Positions 33,206 to 42,424 of a DNA stretch of 64,000 nucleotides are shown piece after piece. The DNA is from Actinomadura luteofluorescens (lineage in GTDB: Bacteria; Actinomycetota; Actinomycetes; Streptosporangiales; Streptosporangiaceae), in NCBI RefSeq assembly GCF_013409365.1, contig NZ_JACCBA010000001.1, forward strand, positions 3,534,001-3,598,000, in the 5' to 3' direction. A program made the translations under genes and the position numbers. The notes beneath the pieces were generated by a model. The model had not been told where the DNA came from and searched no databases. It saw only the letters and a list, made by a program, of their open reading frames with translations. How positions within the stretch are numbered: position 1 is the first letter of the stretch; every line of letters begins with the position of its first letter.

Positions 33206-36200
33206 TCACCGCTCCTGCGGGAACCCGGGCCGCAACCCCGGCTGCGTCCCCTGGTGGAAGCCTCCGAGCATCTGCTCCAGCGGCGATTCGGGCAGGTCGC
33301 GGACCGTCAGCCGGGCCACGGTCGCGGCGTTGACGTCGGCCCCCGCGAGCCGGGCCGCCTGCCGCGCCACCGTCTGGTCGAACAGCGCGCGGACCGTCCG
33401 CGCGTAGGCGAACTGCGGGTCGTCCCGCAGCCGCGAGAACCGGTTGAGCAGCTCGACGCGCAGCTCCTCGTCCAGCATGTAGAGGTCGCGTTCGGCGTAG
33501 CTCTGGAAGAGCTGGACCATGTCGCGGTCGCCCATCCCGGTGAACTCCAGGGTCCGCCCGAACTCGGCGCGGAACGCGGGGTTGCCCGCGAGGAAGCCCT
33601 CCATCTCCGCCGCCGGGCTGGAGCAGACCACCATGAACCGGGCCCTGCCCTGGCCCTCCGCGCCCCGCTTCATGTGGCGCAGCAGCTCCCCCACCACGGC
33701 GGGAGACCGGTCGAGCAGGTACGCCTCCTGGATGAGCAGGACGCCGCCGAGCGCCTGCTCGATCATGCCCGCCACCCGGTTCTCGGTGTCGACCCGGTCG
33801 CGTCCCGCCAGGTGGACGGGGCGGCAGGCGACCACGTGGCCGGAGTTCAGCAGCCCGAGCGCCGCGTAGACGCCGCCGACGAGGCCGGCGACGGTCGTCT
33901 TGCCGGTGCCGGGCGGCCCCGTGAAGACCAGGTGCCGCGCGCCGTCGCCGGACACCCCGTACCGGGCCCGGTCGGCCGCGAGCCCCGCCTCGTCGACCAG
34001 CTCCGCCACGGCCGCCTTGACGTCCTCCAGGCCGGTGAGCTGGTCGAGCCGGTGCAGGTACCCGTCGATGTCGCCCGGCGGGCGCAGCGCCGGCTCGATG
34101 CCCTCGGCGACGCCCGCGAGATCGTCCGGGGTCAGCACGAGCCGGTCGTGGGACGCCCCGGCGCGCTCCATGTTCCGCTGGGCCGCCTGGTCCAGGTACG
34201 CCTCGACGAGCCGCGCGTTGACCAGGTCGCCCGGTCCGCGCAGCCGCTCCAGGTCGGCGCGGACGACCTCCAGGGCCGCCGCGCCGATCGTGACGCGCCG
34301 CTCCTCCGCCAGCAGGTGCAGCAGCGTCATCCGGTTGTCGAGGTCGCCGAAGTCGGGCAGCCGGTGGACGCGGAACGCCTGCACGAGCTTCGGATGGTCC
34401 TGCAGCAGCCGCTTGTAGGCGCGCGGCTCGCAGGTCGCGATCACCGGCGTGGTGTTCACCGGGTCGCGGCGGGCGCGGCGCACCGCGCCGACCAGCGCGA
34501 CCGGATCGGACGCGCCGGCGACGGCCACGTCCAGCCGCTCGAAGAGGATCACCGGGCCCGGCTGGCCGAGCAGCCGCCCGAGCCCCTCCGGCGGGGCGTT
34601 GCGGACGTCCTCGGCGTCGTGCGCGCGGATCGACCCGTCGCCGAGCCCCGCGTTGGCCAGCGTCAGCGCGATCATCCGGGCGAGCCGCCGCTGGCCCGAG
34701 TGCGGGGCGCCGACCAGCAGCACGCCGGGGACACCGGACCTGATCGAGCTGGGCGCGCCGTCCACGCGGGTGCGCTCGACGTCGTCGCCCGACGGGGCCT
34801 TCCACTCCTCGGCCTGCGCCTTCAGGTCGCCGAGGAGCACGGCCGCGTCGTGCTCGCCGTACACGAAACCGAACCCGAACCGCTCCAGCACGCGGCGGGT
34901 GCTGCGGTCGCTCGGCGGCGGGATCTCGTGGACGGGCTGGTCGGGCGACGGCGTGTCGTCCAGGAAGTCGAAGCCGCCGACCATCGTGCCGGACATGACC
35001 TTCGTCCCCGGCCCGCCGCCGGGAGCGGGGGGCACGGGTCCGGGCGGGGCGTCTTCGAGGTCGCCCGGGCCGAGGATGCGCGTCCCCGGCGGCTGGCCCG
35101 GCTGACCCTGCTGGCTCGGCGGGCTTGGCTGACCCGGCTGGTTCTGCTGCGGAGGCCCGCCCTGGCCCTCCACGCGCGTCGCGTACGGGTTGAACGGCTG
35201 CTGCTGATGCGGGTCGGGCGCGGGCGGCGCGGGGTTCGCCGGGCCCGGCGGGACGTTCGGCTGGGGCGGCGGAGCGGAACCCGCCGGCTGGTATCCCAGC
35301 ACCGTGTACGGCGGCACGAAGTTCTCGTCCTGCTCCTCCTCGGGTGGGGAGAAGCCGCCGAGCTCCTGCGGGGGCGCGGGCGTATGGCTCGCCTGGACCG
35401 GCTCGGGCGCGGCGGGCTGGACCGGGGGCGAAGGCGGTGGCGACGGCGGGCCCGGCACCGGAGGAGGCGGCGCAGGGCTCTGCATGGGTGCCGGCGGCGC
35501 CGGATTCTGCATGGGCGCTGGATTCTGCATGGGCGCAGGCGGCGCGGCACCGGCACCGGGACGCTGGAACCCCAGTTCGGTGTACGGCGGCGCCACGTTG
35601 CCGTCGTCCTTGTCGTCCTCGGCGGGCGAGTGGCCGCCCATCACCGGGTCCGGGGACGCGAACCCCGGGGCCGGCGGGGAGGCGAACGCGGCCTGCTGGC
35701 CCTGGCCGGGCACGGGCCCCTGGGCATGCCCGGCGGCCGGGCCGGGCGCGTTCTCCCAGCCGGGCTGCGCGGGAGGCTGGACGAACGGGCGGTCGGGCTC
35801 GGACGGCGCGAAGTTCGCCCCGGACGCCTCCTGCGGCGACGCGCCGGGGGCGATGCCGGGCTGGCTCGGCATGTTGAACGGGGACGGCTGCGGCGCGGCC
35901 GGGTTGGGCGGCGGCGTGGTCGTCGGCGCGGCGGCCGTGGCGCGGGCCCGGTTGCGTCCGATGATCCCGGCGACGACCGCGGTCGGGACGGGGAAGCCGC
36001 GCGGGCGGGCGGGCATGCCGCCGAGCCGGCACCACGCCAGGTCGACCTCGTACATGGCGGCCAGCAGCGACTCGGCGCCCGGACCTGATCCGGCGGCCGA
36101 CCGCAGCGGTTCCGGGAGCCGCATGTCCTGCGGCCACAGCCGCCGCAGCGGATGCCCCTTCTGCTGCGACACCGCCTGCACGGTGTAGCGGATCTCCGGG

Positions 36201-37330
36201 TCGAGCCAGGGCACGATCGTGCCCACCATGTCCTTGCGGACGACGTCCAGATCGGAGGCGAGCAGCGCGGCGGCCACGAGCCGGGGCTCGATGTAGGCCG
36301 GTTCGGCGGGGTCGCCCGACAGGTCGGCTATCAGCTCGCTGAGCGTGTAGAAGGCGTGCCGGAAGTTGTCACCGGGCGAGCTCTCGTTCCGCAGCGCGGG
36401 CACCAGGTTGGGCGGGCACCGCGTCAGCCACTGCTGGACGATCGCCTGGTCGCCGTAGGGCAGCGCCCCGTAGTCGACGGTCGGGTTGGACAGGGTCGTG
36501 CCGAGGATGGCGAGCAGCGCGTCCGCCCTCACCTGGAACCGGACGTCGTCGCGGAGCGCGCTGGCGACGGCCCACATCGTCCGCAGGACGACCACCGCGG
36601 CGTCCACCCGGCTGGCGCGCAGCCGCTCGGCGTAGAGCGCGACCAGCGTCTCCAGGGCGGGCGGGGTGAGCCAGCGCGGACCGTCCACGTCGGGGAGGGG
36701 CCTGGCGCGGTAGGGCTTCCACAGGTCGAGCATCTGGGCGTCCAGCCGCGAGTCGAACGCGGGCGCGGCGGAGCACCACAGCATCACGCCCCAGGCGACC
36801 GCGACGGTGGACGGCGTCTCGCTCGTGAACTCCCGCCACCAGTGCGGGTAGTCGGGCGCGGCCAGCGTAGCCGCGGACTCGACGGTCGAGCGGACCCGCG
36901 AGGTCAGTTCCGTCGCGAACCCGTGCGCGACGAAGGGCAGCCCGGACGGCGGGTCGTAGGAGAAGTCGGGCCCGGCCGGGATGACGTGCGGCGGCAGCGC
37001 CGGGATCTGCCCGGCCCCCTGCTGCGCGGGCCTCGCGGCCATCCGGACGGAGGGGATGCGCGGCGGCGGGCACAGGTACCACTGCCCGTCGGACGGGTGC
37101 AGCCGGTACCAGCGGGCCCACGCGCCGAACAGCCACCACGTCCCGTCCGGCAGGACGAGCATGCGGCCGGCGATGGCGTGATGGCGCTGCTGCGGAGGCG
37201 CCGACGGCCACCACGCGGCGGCCACCATCGCCCTCGTGTCGCGCTCCGCCTCCGTGAACGGATCGTGCCCCGCCTGGGGGCTGGGCGGCGGAGCGCTGCC
37301 ATAGCCCGGTCCCCACACCACGATGGTCAT
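33206..37330 (-). CDS. Giant CbbX/EccA-like AAA protein with degenerate nucleotide sites
   Basis: 1374 residues. Residues 1-460 form an alpha-rich domain without recognised family. Residues about 465-775 are a Pro/Gln-rich disordered linker with repeats such as APMQNPAPMQNP and two copies of the FVPPYTVLGYQ/VAPPYTELGFQ type. Two AAA modules follow: the first has GAPHSGQRRLARM (about 870), lacking the Walker A Lys; the second has FTGPPGTGKTTVAG (about 1137), a CbbX-type site, but its Walker B reads VLLIQEAYLL with Gln1201 in place of Asp. The C-terminal lid matches CbbX/EccA proteins. ATG 37330 is shown; GTG 37321, seven bases after TACGAT, would be a leaderless start. Possible remodelling ATPase; target unknown. 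Confidence 0.75.
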   Translation of the reverse strand: MTIVVWGPGYGSAPPPSPQAGHDPFTEAERDTRAMVAAAWWPSAPPQQRHHAIAGRMLVLPDGTWWLFGAWARWYRLHPSDGQWYLCPPPRIPSVRMAARPAQQGAGQIPALPPHVIPAGPDFSYDPPSGLPFVAHGFATELTSRVRSTVESAATLAAPDYPHWWREFTSETPSTVAVAWGVMLWCSAAPAFDSRLDAQMLDLWKPYRARPLPDVDGPRWLTPPALETLVALYAERLRASRVDAAVVVLRTMWAVASALRDDVRFQVRADALLAILGTTLSNPTVDYGALPYGDQAIVQQWLTRCPPNLVPALRNESSPGDNFRHAFYTLSELIADLSGDPAEPAYIEPRLVAAALLASDLDVVRKDMVGTIVPWLDPEIRYTVQAVSQQKGHPLRRLWPQDMRLPEPLRSAAGSGPGAESLLAAMYEVDLAWCRLGGMPARPRGFPVPTAVVAGIIGRNRARATAAAPTTTPPPNPAAPQPSPFNMPSQPGIAPGASPQEASGANFAPSEPDRPFVQPPAQPGWENAPGPAAGHAQGPVPGQGQQAAFASPPAPGFASPDPVMGGHSPAEDDKDDGNVAPPYTELGFQRPGAGAAPPAPMQNPAPMQNPAPPAPMQSPAPPPPVPGPPSPPPSPPVQPAAPEPVQASHTPAPPQELGGFSPPEEEQDENFVPPYTVLGYQPAGSAPPPQPNVPPGPANPAPPAPDPHQQQPFNPYATRVEGQGGPPQQNQPGQPSPPSQQGQPGQPPGTRILGPGDLEDAPPGPVPPAPGGGPGTKVMSGTMVGGFDFLDDTPSPDQPVHEIPPPSDRSTRRVLERFGFGFVYGEHDAAVLLGDLKAQAEEWKAPSGDDVERTRVDGAPSSIRSGVPGVLLVGAPHSGQRRLARMIALTLANAGLGDGSIRAHDAEDVRNAPPEGLGRLLGQPGPVILFERLDVAVAGASDPVALVGAVRRARRDPVNTTPVIATCEPRAYKRLLQDHPKLVQAFRVHRLPDFGDLDNRMTLLHLLAEERRVTIGAAALEVVRADLERLRGPGDLVNARLVEAYLDQAAQRNMERAGASHDRLVLTPDDLAGVAEGIEPALRPPGDIDGYLHRLDQLTGLEDVKAAVAELVDEAGLAADRARYGVSGDGARHLVFTGPPGTGKTTVAGLVGGVYAALGLLNSGHVVACRPVHLAGRDRVDTENRVAGMIEQALGGVLLIQEAYLLDRSPAVVGELLRHMKRGAEGQGRARFMVVCSSPAAEMEGFLAGNPAFRAEFGRTLEFTGMGDRDMVQLFQSYAERDLYMLDEELRVELLNRFSRLRDDPQFAYARTVRALFDQTVARQAARLAGADVNAATVARLTVRDLPESPLEQMLGGFHQGTQPGLRPGFPQER

Positions 37331-37455
37331 CGTAGTCAGCAGAATCCGGCCGAGGTTCCCCCCAGCGGCCGTTTCCTCGCGTTTTCGCAGGTCAGAGAAT
37401 TATGAGAGGGAGGGAAACGGCCGGACCAGGCAAGGGCGAAGCACCGCCCGGGTGT

Positions 37456-37977
37456 TCAGGCCCACTCGGCGGCGCGGTGCCGTTCGGCCTTCTGCATGTA
37501 GACCTCGGGCGTGTACCGCAGGACGGCGCGGTCGTCGTCGGTCAGTTCCCGGACGATCTTGCCGGGGGTGCCCGCGACCAGCACGCCGGACGGGATCTTC
37601 TTGCCCGGCGGGACGAGCGCGCCAGCCGCGATGAGCGTTCCGGAGCCGATGCGGGCGCCGTTCAGCACGATGGCGCCGATCCCGATGAGCGAGCCGGTCT
37701 CGACGTGGGCGCCGTGCACCATCGCCTTGTGGCCGAGGCTGACCCGGTCCTCCAGGACGGCGGGCATGCCCGGGTCGGAGTGCATGCAGCTGAGGTCCTG
37801 GATGTTGCACTCCTCGCCGACGATGATCTCCTCGTCGTCGCCGCGCAGCACCGAGCCGTACCAGACGCTGGACGCGCGGCCCAGCGTCACCCGTCCGACC
37901 ACGACCGCGCCGGGCGCGACCCACGCCGTGGGGTCGATCTCCGGCCTGTCCTCGCCCAACGCTCCCAGGTAGCTCAT
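37456..37977 (-). CDS. Gamma-carbonic anhydrase family hexapeptide-repeat protein
   Basis: 173 residues forming a left-handed beta helix: repeated hexapeptides run from PTAWVAPGAVVVGRVTLG onward. The zinc-ligand histidines of gamma carbonic anhydrases appear in CMHSDPG and LGHKAMVHGAHV. VRELTDDDRAVLRYTPEVYM is the usual C-terminal helix. TACCAT lies seven bases before ATG 37977, suggesting a leaderless transcript. Divergent from the DivIVA-domain gene. Carbonic anhydrase activity is likely but not certain, since many family members are uncharacterised. Confidence 0.86.
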   Translation of the reverse strand: MSYLGALGEDRPEIDPTAWVAPGAVVVGRVTLGRASSVWYGSVLRGDDEEIIVGEECNIQDLSCMHSDPGMPAVLEDRVSLGHKAMVHGAHVETGSLIGIGAIVLNGARIGSGTLIAAGALVPPGKKIPSGVLVAGTPGKIVRELTDDDRAVLRYTPEVYMQKAERHRAAEWA

Positions 37978-38213
37978 GGCGCCGATGGTAGCCGCCCCCG
38001 GGTGGAGCGATTTATCCGTAGATTGGATAGTTTGTCGCGCACGTCCGTGTGACGAAACGGCAGCGAGAAGTGCGTTCCGGTTGCGCGAATAGGGTGGACC
38101 GGACAAGAGTCGTCCTGACGTTTCCCACCGTGGGCCGCTCACCGGCGGGTGAGGATCGCAACTCAACCGACCCTGACGGGGCGCCGACCCCCGCCAACGA
38201 CCCCCAAGGCATC

Positions 38214-39368
38214 ATGAGCAACGAAGCCGAAATCCTGCCGAACCTCCTCCAAGAAGAGTCCTTCGAGATCGTCATGCGCGGCTACAACCGCCGCCAGGTC
38301 GACGACTACATCGCCCGCGCCCAGCAGAAGCACCGTGAACTAGAGGCGCGGCTCGCCCGCGCACAGGACGAGGTCGAGCGGATCCGCCGCGAGATGGCCG
38401 AGGTCCGGGAGGCCCGCAAGCCGACCGGCGACGACCTGAGCGACCGGCTCCGGCAGATCATCAACCTGGCCGAGGACGAGGCCCAGGAGAAGCTGGCCGA
38501 GGCCGAGGCCAAGGGCGAGGAGATCCGCAAGGACGCCGAGCACGAGTCGAAGCGGGTCATCGACGAGGCCCGCGCCCACGCCGACCGGAACCTCGCCCAG
38601 GCGCAGGAGAAGGCCGACCACGCTCTCGCCGCCGCCAAGAAGGAGTCCGACAGCGTCCTGTCGTCCGCCAAGCAGGAGGCCGAGCAGACGGTGACCAGCG
38701 CCCGGCTGGAGGCCGAGCGCACCCTCACCGCGTCCGAGCGCCGCGCCAGTGTGATCAACGAGGGCGCGACCCAGCGGCTCACCGCGCTCACCAAGAACCA
38801 CACCCAGGCCCTCCAGCGCCTCACCGAGATCAGCGACACGCTGCACCGGCTGCTGACCGCCGAGAACGAGGCCGGCCCGCTGGAGAAGATGGTCGAGGAC
38901 GCCGTCCGGCAGAGCCCCGCTCCCCGCGCCCAGGCCAAGCAGGCCCCGCAGGCGCAGCCCGCGCCCGCGACGGGGGCCAAGCCGGCCCCGGCCCCCGCCA
39001 AGCCCGCCCCGGCCAAGCCCGCCGCCCCCGCCGCTCCGGCGCAGGCGAGCCCGGCCCAGGCAGGCCCTGCCCAGGCAAGCCCGGCGCAGGCGAAGCCGGC
39101 ACAGGCGAGCCCCGCACAGCCGAAGCCCGCGCAGGCGAGCCCCGCGCCGGCGGCCCCGCCGCAGGCGAGCCCCGCGCCGGCGGCCCCGCCGCAGGCGAGC
39201 CCGCCGCAGACGGCGCCGCCGGTCAAGAAGCCCGAGCCGTCCCCGGCCTCCGACGCCCCCGCGCCGCAGGTCCCGCCACAGGCCAAGCCCGCCCGCCCGG
39301 ACGAGGACTCCGGCGGCCCCGCGACCACCCCCATCCCGCCGCAGCAGCGCGGCCCCATCGAGTTGTAG
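38214..39368 (+). CDS. DivIVA-domain coiled-coil protein with Ala/Pro repeat tail
   Basis: 384 residues. FEIVMRGYNRRQVDDYIAR is a DivIVA-type membrane-targeting N-terminus. About residues 40-235 form a long coiled coil rich in Glu, Lys and Ala (AEDEAQEKLAEAEAKGEEIR), as in the Scy/FilP/DivIVA scaffold proteins of polar-growing actinobacteria. The C-terminus (about 240-384) is Ala/Pro-rich with repeats such as QASPAQAKPAQASPAQPKPA. Start ATG 38214 is preferred because the frame upstream is unlike the family. Likely a polar or septal scaffold. A strong hairpin follows. Confidence 0.82.
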   Translation: MSNEAEILPNLLQEESFEIVMRGYNRRQVDDYIARAQQKHRELEARLARAQDEVERIRREMAEVREARKPTGDDLSDRLRQIINLAEDEAQEKLAEAEAKGEEIRKDAEHESKRVIDEARAHADRNLAQAQEKADHALAAAKKESDSVLSSAKQEAEQTVTSARLEAERTLTASERRASVINEGATQRLTALTKNHTQALQRLTEISDTLHRLLTAENEAGPLEKMVEDAVRQSPAPRAQAKQAPQAQPAPATGAKPAPAPAKPAPAKPAAPAAPAQASPAQAGPAQASPAQAKPAQASPAQPKPAQASPAPAAPPQASPAPAAPPQASPPQTAPPVKKPEPSPASDAPAPQVPPQAKPARPDEDSGGPATTPIPPQQRGPIEL

Positions 39369-39377
39369 GCGGCACGC

Positions 39378-39430
39378 CGCCGCGGGCGGTGCGCCCGGCC
39401 CTGAGCAGGCCGGGCGCACCGCCCGCGGCG
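39378..39430. terminator. 23-bp perfect hairpin terminator
   Basis: Left arm 39378-39400 pairs perfectly with 39408-39430 around a 7-base loop (CTGAGCA). It ends the DivIVA-domain gene and lies just before the def promoter. Confidence 0.85.
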
Positions 39431-39465
39431 TTTACGGGGATCTGGCGTTATATAGGATCTTGTTC

Positions 39466-39993
39466 GTGAGCACACGGACCCATCCGCGCGGAACCGCCCG
39501 CCCGGTGAGGCTTCTCGGGGACCCGGTCCTGCGCACCGAGTGCGACCCGGTCCGGACGTTCGACGCGTCCCTGGAGCGCCTCGTCGACGACATGTTCGCC
39601 ACCATGTACGAGGAGGACGGCGCCGGCCTCGCGGGCAACCAGATCGGCGTCGCCCTGCAGATCTTCGTCTACGACGTCGAGGACGACCGGGGCCGCCGCC
39701 ACGTCGGCCACGTCGTCAACCCGACGCTCGTCGCCGCCGACGGCGAGCGGGTGGTCGAGTCGGAGGGCTGCCTGTCGGTCCCCGGCCTGCGCTTCGACAC
39801 CCCCCGCCACCATCACGCCGTCGTCGAGGGCGTGGACGTGAAGGGCAGGCCCGTCCGCGTCGAGGGCACCGGCTACTTCGCCCGCTGCCTCCAGCACGAA
39901 TGCGGGCACCTGGCGGGCCGGGTCTACATCGACGTGCTGTCGGGGGACGCCCGCCGCGAGGCGATGCGGGCGATCCGCGCGATCCGCGAGTAG
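39466..39993 (+). CDS. def: Peptide deformylase
   Basis: 175 residues. Motif 1 GAGLAGNQIG, motif 2 EGCLSVPG (metal-ligand Cys) and motif 3 QHECGHLAG (two metal-ligand His and the catalytic Glu) are all present. In motif 3 the usual Asp of HExxDH is Gly, as in some actinobacterial second-copy enzymes. It removes formyl groups from nascent proteins. GTG 39466 lies seven bases after TAGGAT (39453-39458), so the mRNA is probably leaderless; TTG 39460 is less likely. Confidence 0.9.
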   Translation: MSTRTHPRGTARPVRLLGDPVLRTECDPVRTFDASLERLVDDMFATMYEEDGAGLAGNQIGVALQIFVYDVEDDRGRRHVGHVVNPTLVAADGERVVESEGCLSVPGLRFDTPRHHHAVVEGVDVKGRPVRVEGTGYFARCLQHECGHLAGRVYIDVLSGDARREAMRAIRAIRE

Positions 39994-40074
39994 TCGCCCG
40001 GCGAGGACGGCCCGAGCGCGGTCCGGCGGGAACCGCCTGCTCCGGCGCGGGCGCTCAACCTGTTCTCGGCCCGC

Positions 40075-40096
40075 ATTCAGGGGACGTTCAGGTTGG
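40075..40096 (+). promoter_or_regulatory. TTCAG direct repeat, site 1, before the response regulator gene
   Basis: ATTCAG (40075) and GTTCAG (40086) are spaced exactly 11 bases, 35-56 bases before the GTG start. The same arrangement recurs at 42399 and 42556, pointing to a binding site for the OmpR-type regulator encoded here (autoregulation). Confidence 0.65.
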
Positions 40097-40130
40097 GATG
40101 GCAACCTCTGCGATGATGTGGAGGGGGACT

Positions 40131-40865
40131 GTGCCAGTGGTCGAACGTACGGCGAACGGCGGCAGGGCGGCGGAGGCGACGCTGCTCGTCGTCGAGGACG
40201 AGCCCAACATCCTGGAGCTTCTCGCCGGAAGCCTGCGCTTCACCGGCTTCGACGTGATCACCGCCACCAACGGCGCGGACGCGGTCCGGTCGGCGCGGCG
40301 GCACCGTCCCGACCTGATCGTGCTAGACGTGATGCTGCCCGACATCGACGGGTTCGACGTCGCGCGGCGGCTGCGGTCCGGCGGCGACCACACCCCGGTG
40401 CTGTTCCTGACCGCGCGGGACGCCGTCCAGGACCGGATCAAGGGGCTGACGATCGGCGGCGACGACTACGTCACCAAGCCGTTCAGCCTGGAGGAGGTCA
40501 TCGCCCGCATCCGGGCGGTGCTGCGGCGGTTCCGCGGCGGCCTGACCGAGCCGCCGCCGCGCATGGTGTTCGCCGACATCGAGCTGGACGAGGACAGCCA
40601 CGAGGTGTGGCGCGGCGGCAGGCCCGTCCAGCTGTCGCCGACCGAGTTCAAGCTGCTGCGCTACTTCATGGCCAACGCGGGGCGGGTCGTGTCCAAGGCG
40701 CAGATCCTCGACCACGTGTGGAACTACGACTTCCGCGGCGACGCGGGCATCGTCGAGTCGTACGTGTCCGCGCTGCGCCGCAAGGTCGACAACACCGAGC
40801 CGCGGCTGATCCACACGCTGCGCGGCGTCGGCTACGTGCTGCGCGAGCCGTCGAGAACGGGCTGA
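40131..40865 (+). CDS. OmpR/PhoB-type response regulator
   Basis: 244 residues. The receiver has LLVVEDEPNILELL (acidic pocket), LIVLDVMLPDIDG (phospho-Asp) and DDYVTKPFSLEE (Lys); the winged helix runs from QLSPTEFKLLRYFMANAGR to TLRGVGYVLREP. GTG 40131 is chosen because GGAGGGGG is six bases upstream. The stop overlaps the kinase ATG (TGATG). Gene order regulator-kinase-HtrA-type protease resembles mycobacterial mprAB-pepD and the CutRS/HtrA systems of Streptomyces; which one it equals is not settled by sequence alone. Confidence 0.92.
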   Translation: MPVVERTANGGRAAEATLLVVEDEPNILELLAGSLRFTGFDVITATNGADAVRSARRHRPDLIVLDVMLPDIDGFDVARRLRSGGDHTPVLFLTARDAVQDRIKGLTIGGDDYVTKPFSLEEVIARIRAVLRRFRGGLTEPPPRMVFADIELDEDSHEVWRGGRPVQLSPTEFKLLRYFMANAGRVVSKAQILDHVWNYDFRGDAGIVESYVSALRRKVDNTEPRLIHTLRGVGYVLREPSRTG

Positions 40866-42391
40866 TGGCGACGCGGGCCCCGGCGGCCGCCGCGGCTCCC
40901 GCGGCGCGGGGCGCCGGCGGCGCGGCGCCCGCGGGCGGACTCGCGCGGCTGTGGGCCCGCACGTCGCTGCGCGTCAAGATGATCGCCGGGATGCTCGTCC
41001 TGGTCACGCTCGGCATGCTGGTGATGAGCGCGGCGGGCGCGTCCGTGCTGCGCCAGTACCTCGTCGGGCGGGCCGACGACCAGCTGCGCGGTTCGGTCGG
41101 GCGGGCGATCGACCAGGTCGTCCCGCAGCTGCAGAGCGGGCAGACGCGGATCACGGTGCGGATACCGAGCGAGATGTACGGGCAGGTCCGCACCACCGAC
41201 GGCCGCTCCCTCGGGCAGAACCCGGCGTGGAGCGAGTCCGGCCACCCGCGGCTGCCGGCCGACCTGAACAAGCACGTCGACCGGCCGTTCACCGTGACCG
41301 GGACCGGCGGGTCGACGTGGCGGATCCTCGCCGAGCCGATCCCGGGCGGCGCGGTGATCGTGCTCGCGTTCAGCCTGGAGGAGATCGACCGGACCGTGCA
41401 GCGGCTGGTGGTGATCGACGCGATCGTCGGGCTGGCGGTGCTGGCGGTGCTGGCGGTGGTCGGCGTGGGCGTGGTGCGGGCCAGCCTGCGGCCGCTGGCG
41501 GCGGTGGAGGAGACGGCGGGCGCGATCGCGGCGGGCGACCTGTCCCGGCGCGTCCCGGAGGCTGACCCGGGGACGGAGATGGGCCGGCTCGGGCGGTCGC
41601 TGAACACGATGCTCGGGCAGATCGAGGCGGCGTTCGGGGCGCGCGCGGAGTCGGAGGCGGCCGCACGGCGCTCTGAGGAGACGGCGCTGCGCTCGGAGGA
41701 GCGGATGCGGCGGTTCGTGGCGGACGCCAGCCACGAGCTGCGCACCCCGCTGACCGCGATCCGCGGGTTCGCCGAGTTCTACCGGCAGGGCGCCGCCCGC
41801 TCCCCCGCGGAGCTGGACCGGCTGATCGGCCGGATCGAGGAGACCGCGTCCCGGATGGGCCTGCTGGTGGAGGACCTGCTGCTGCTCGCCCGGCTGGACC
41901 GCCAGCGCCCGATCGAGCGGCGCCCGGTGGACCTGCTCGCCGTCGCCGCCGACTCTGTCCAGGAGGCGAGAGTCCTGGCACCTGAGCGCACGATCGACCT
42001 CACCGTCGAGGGAGGGCTGGCGTACCAGGTGCGGGGGGACGAGCCGCGCCTGCGGCAGGTGCTCGGCAACCTGCTCGCCAACGCGATCACGCACACCCCG
42101 GAGGGCACGCCGGTCGAGGTGCGGCTGTCGCCGGGCACCCTGCGGGACGAGCCGGCCGCGGTCGTCGCGGTCGCCGACCAGGGGCCCGGGCTGGCTCCCG
42201 ACCAGGTGGAGCGGGTCTTCGAGCGCTTCTACCGCTCCGACGAGGGCCGCTCCCGCGACGACGGCGGCGCCGGTCTCGGCCTCGCCATCGTCGCCGCGCT
42301 CGTCGCCGCCCACGAGGGCGTCGTCCGGGCCGACTCCACGCCCGGCGAGGGCGCGACGTTCTCGGTCGTCCTGCCCCTGGCGGAAGACTAG
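40865..42391 (+). CDS. Sensor histidine kinase, partner of the upstream regulator
   Basis: 508 residues. Transmembrane helix about 38-60, an extracellular sensor of roughly 110 residues, a second helix about 180-200, then HAMP (RASLRPLAAVEETAGAIAAG). HisKA has FVADASHELRTPLTAIRGF with the phospho-His; HATPase has the N box VLGNLLANAITHTP, DQGPGLA and GAGLGLAIVAAL. Complete and normal. Translation is coupled to the regulator gene by a one-base overlap. In related systems (MprB, CutS) the sensor responds to extracytoplasmic protein or membrane stress; this is an inference here. Confidence 0.92.
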   Translation: MATRAPAAAAAPAARGAGGAAPAGGLARLWARTSLRVKMIAGMLVLVTLGMLVMSAAGASVLRQYLVGRADDQLRGSVGRAIDQVVPQLQSGQTRITVRIPSEMYGQVRTTDGRSLGQNPAWSESGHPRLPADLNKHVDRPFTVTGTGGSTWRILAEPIPGGAVIVLAFSLEEIDRTVQRLVVIDAIVGLAVLAVLAVVGVGVVRASLRPLAAVEETAGAIAAGDLSRRVPEADPGTEMGRLGRSLNTMLGQIEAAFGARAESEAAARRSEETALRSEERMRRFVADASHELRTPLTAIRGFAEFYRQGAARSPAELDRLIGRIEETASRMGLLVEDLLLLARLDRQRPIERRPVDLLAVAADSVQEARVLAPERTIDLTVEGGLAYQVRGDEPRLRQVLGNLLANAITHTPEGTPVEVRLSPGTLRDEPAAVVAVADQGPGLAPDQVERVFERFYRSDEGRSRDDGGAGLGLAIVAALVAAHEGVVRADSTPGEGATFSVVLPLAED

Positions 42392-42398
42392 AGGCGGC

Positions 42399-42420
42399 AT
42401 TCAGCGAACGTTCAGGATCG
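42399..42420 (+). promoter_or_regulatory. TTCAG direct repeat, site 2, after the kinase gene
   Basis: ATTCAG (42399) and GTTCAG (42410), 11-base spacing, eight bases after the kinase stop codon. No coding frame follows, but a structured region with a U-tract terminator does, so this may drive a small RNA. Confidence 0.6.
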
Positions 42421-42424
42421 TGGG

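Noticed and set aside
33087..33407. Plus-strand frame with GGGGGAGGT ribosome-like site (MRRRTAAHTGFG)
   Set aside because: It runs antisense into the AAA gene, has no family similarity and no neighbouring plus-strand gene; the AAA coding signal is much stronger.
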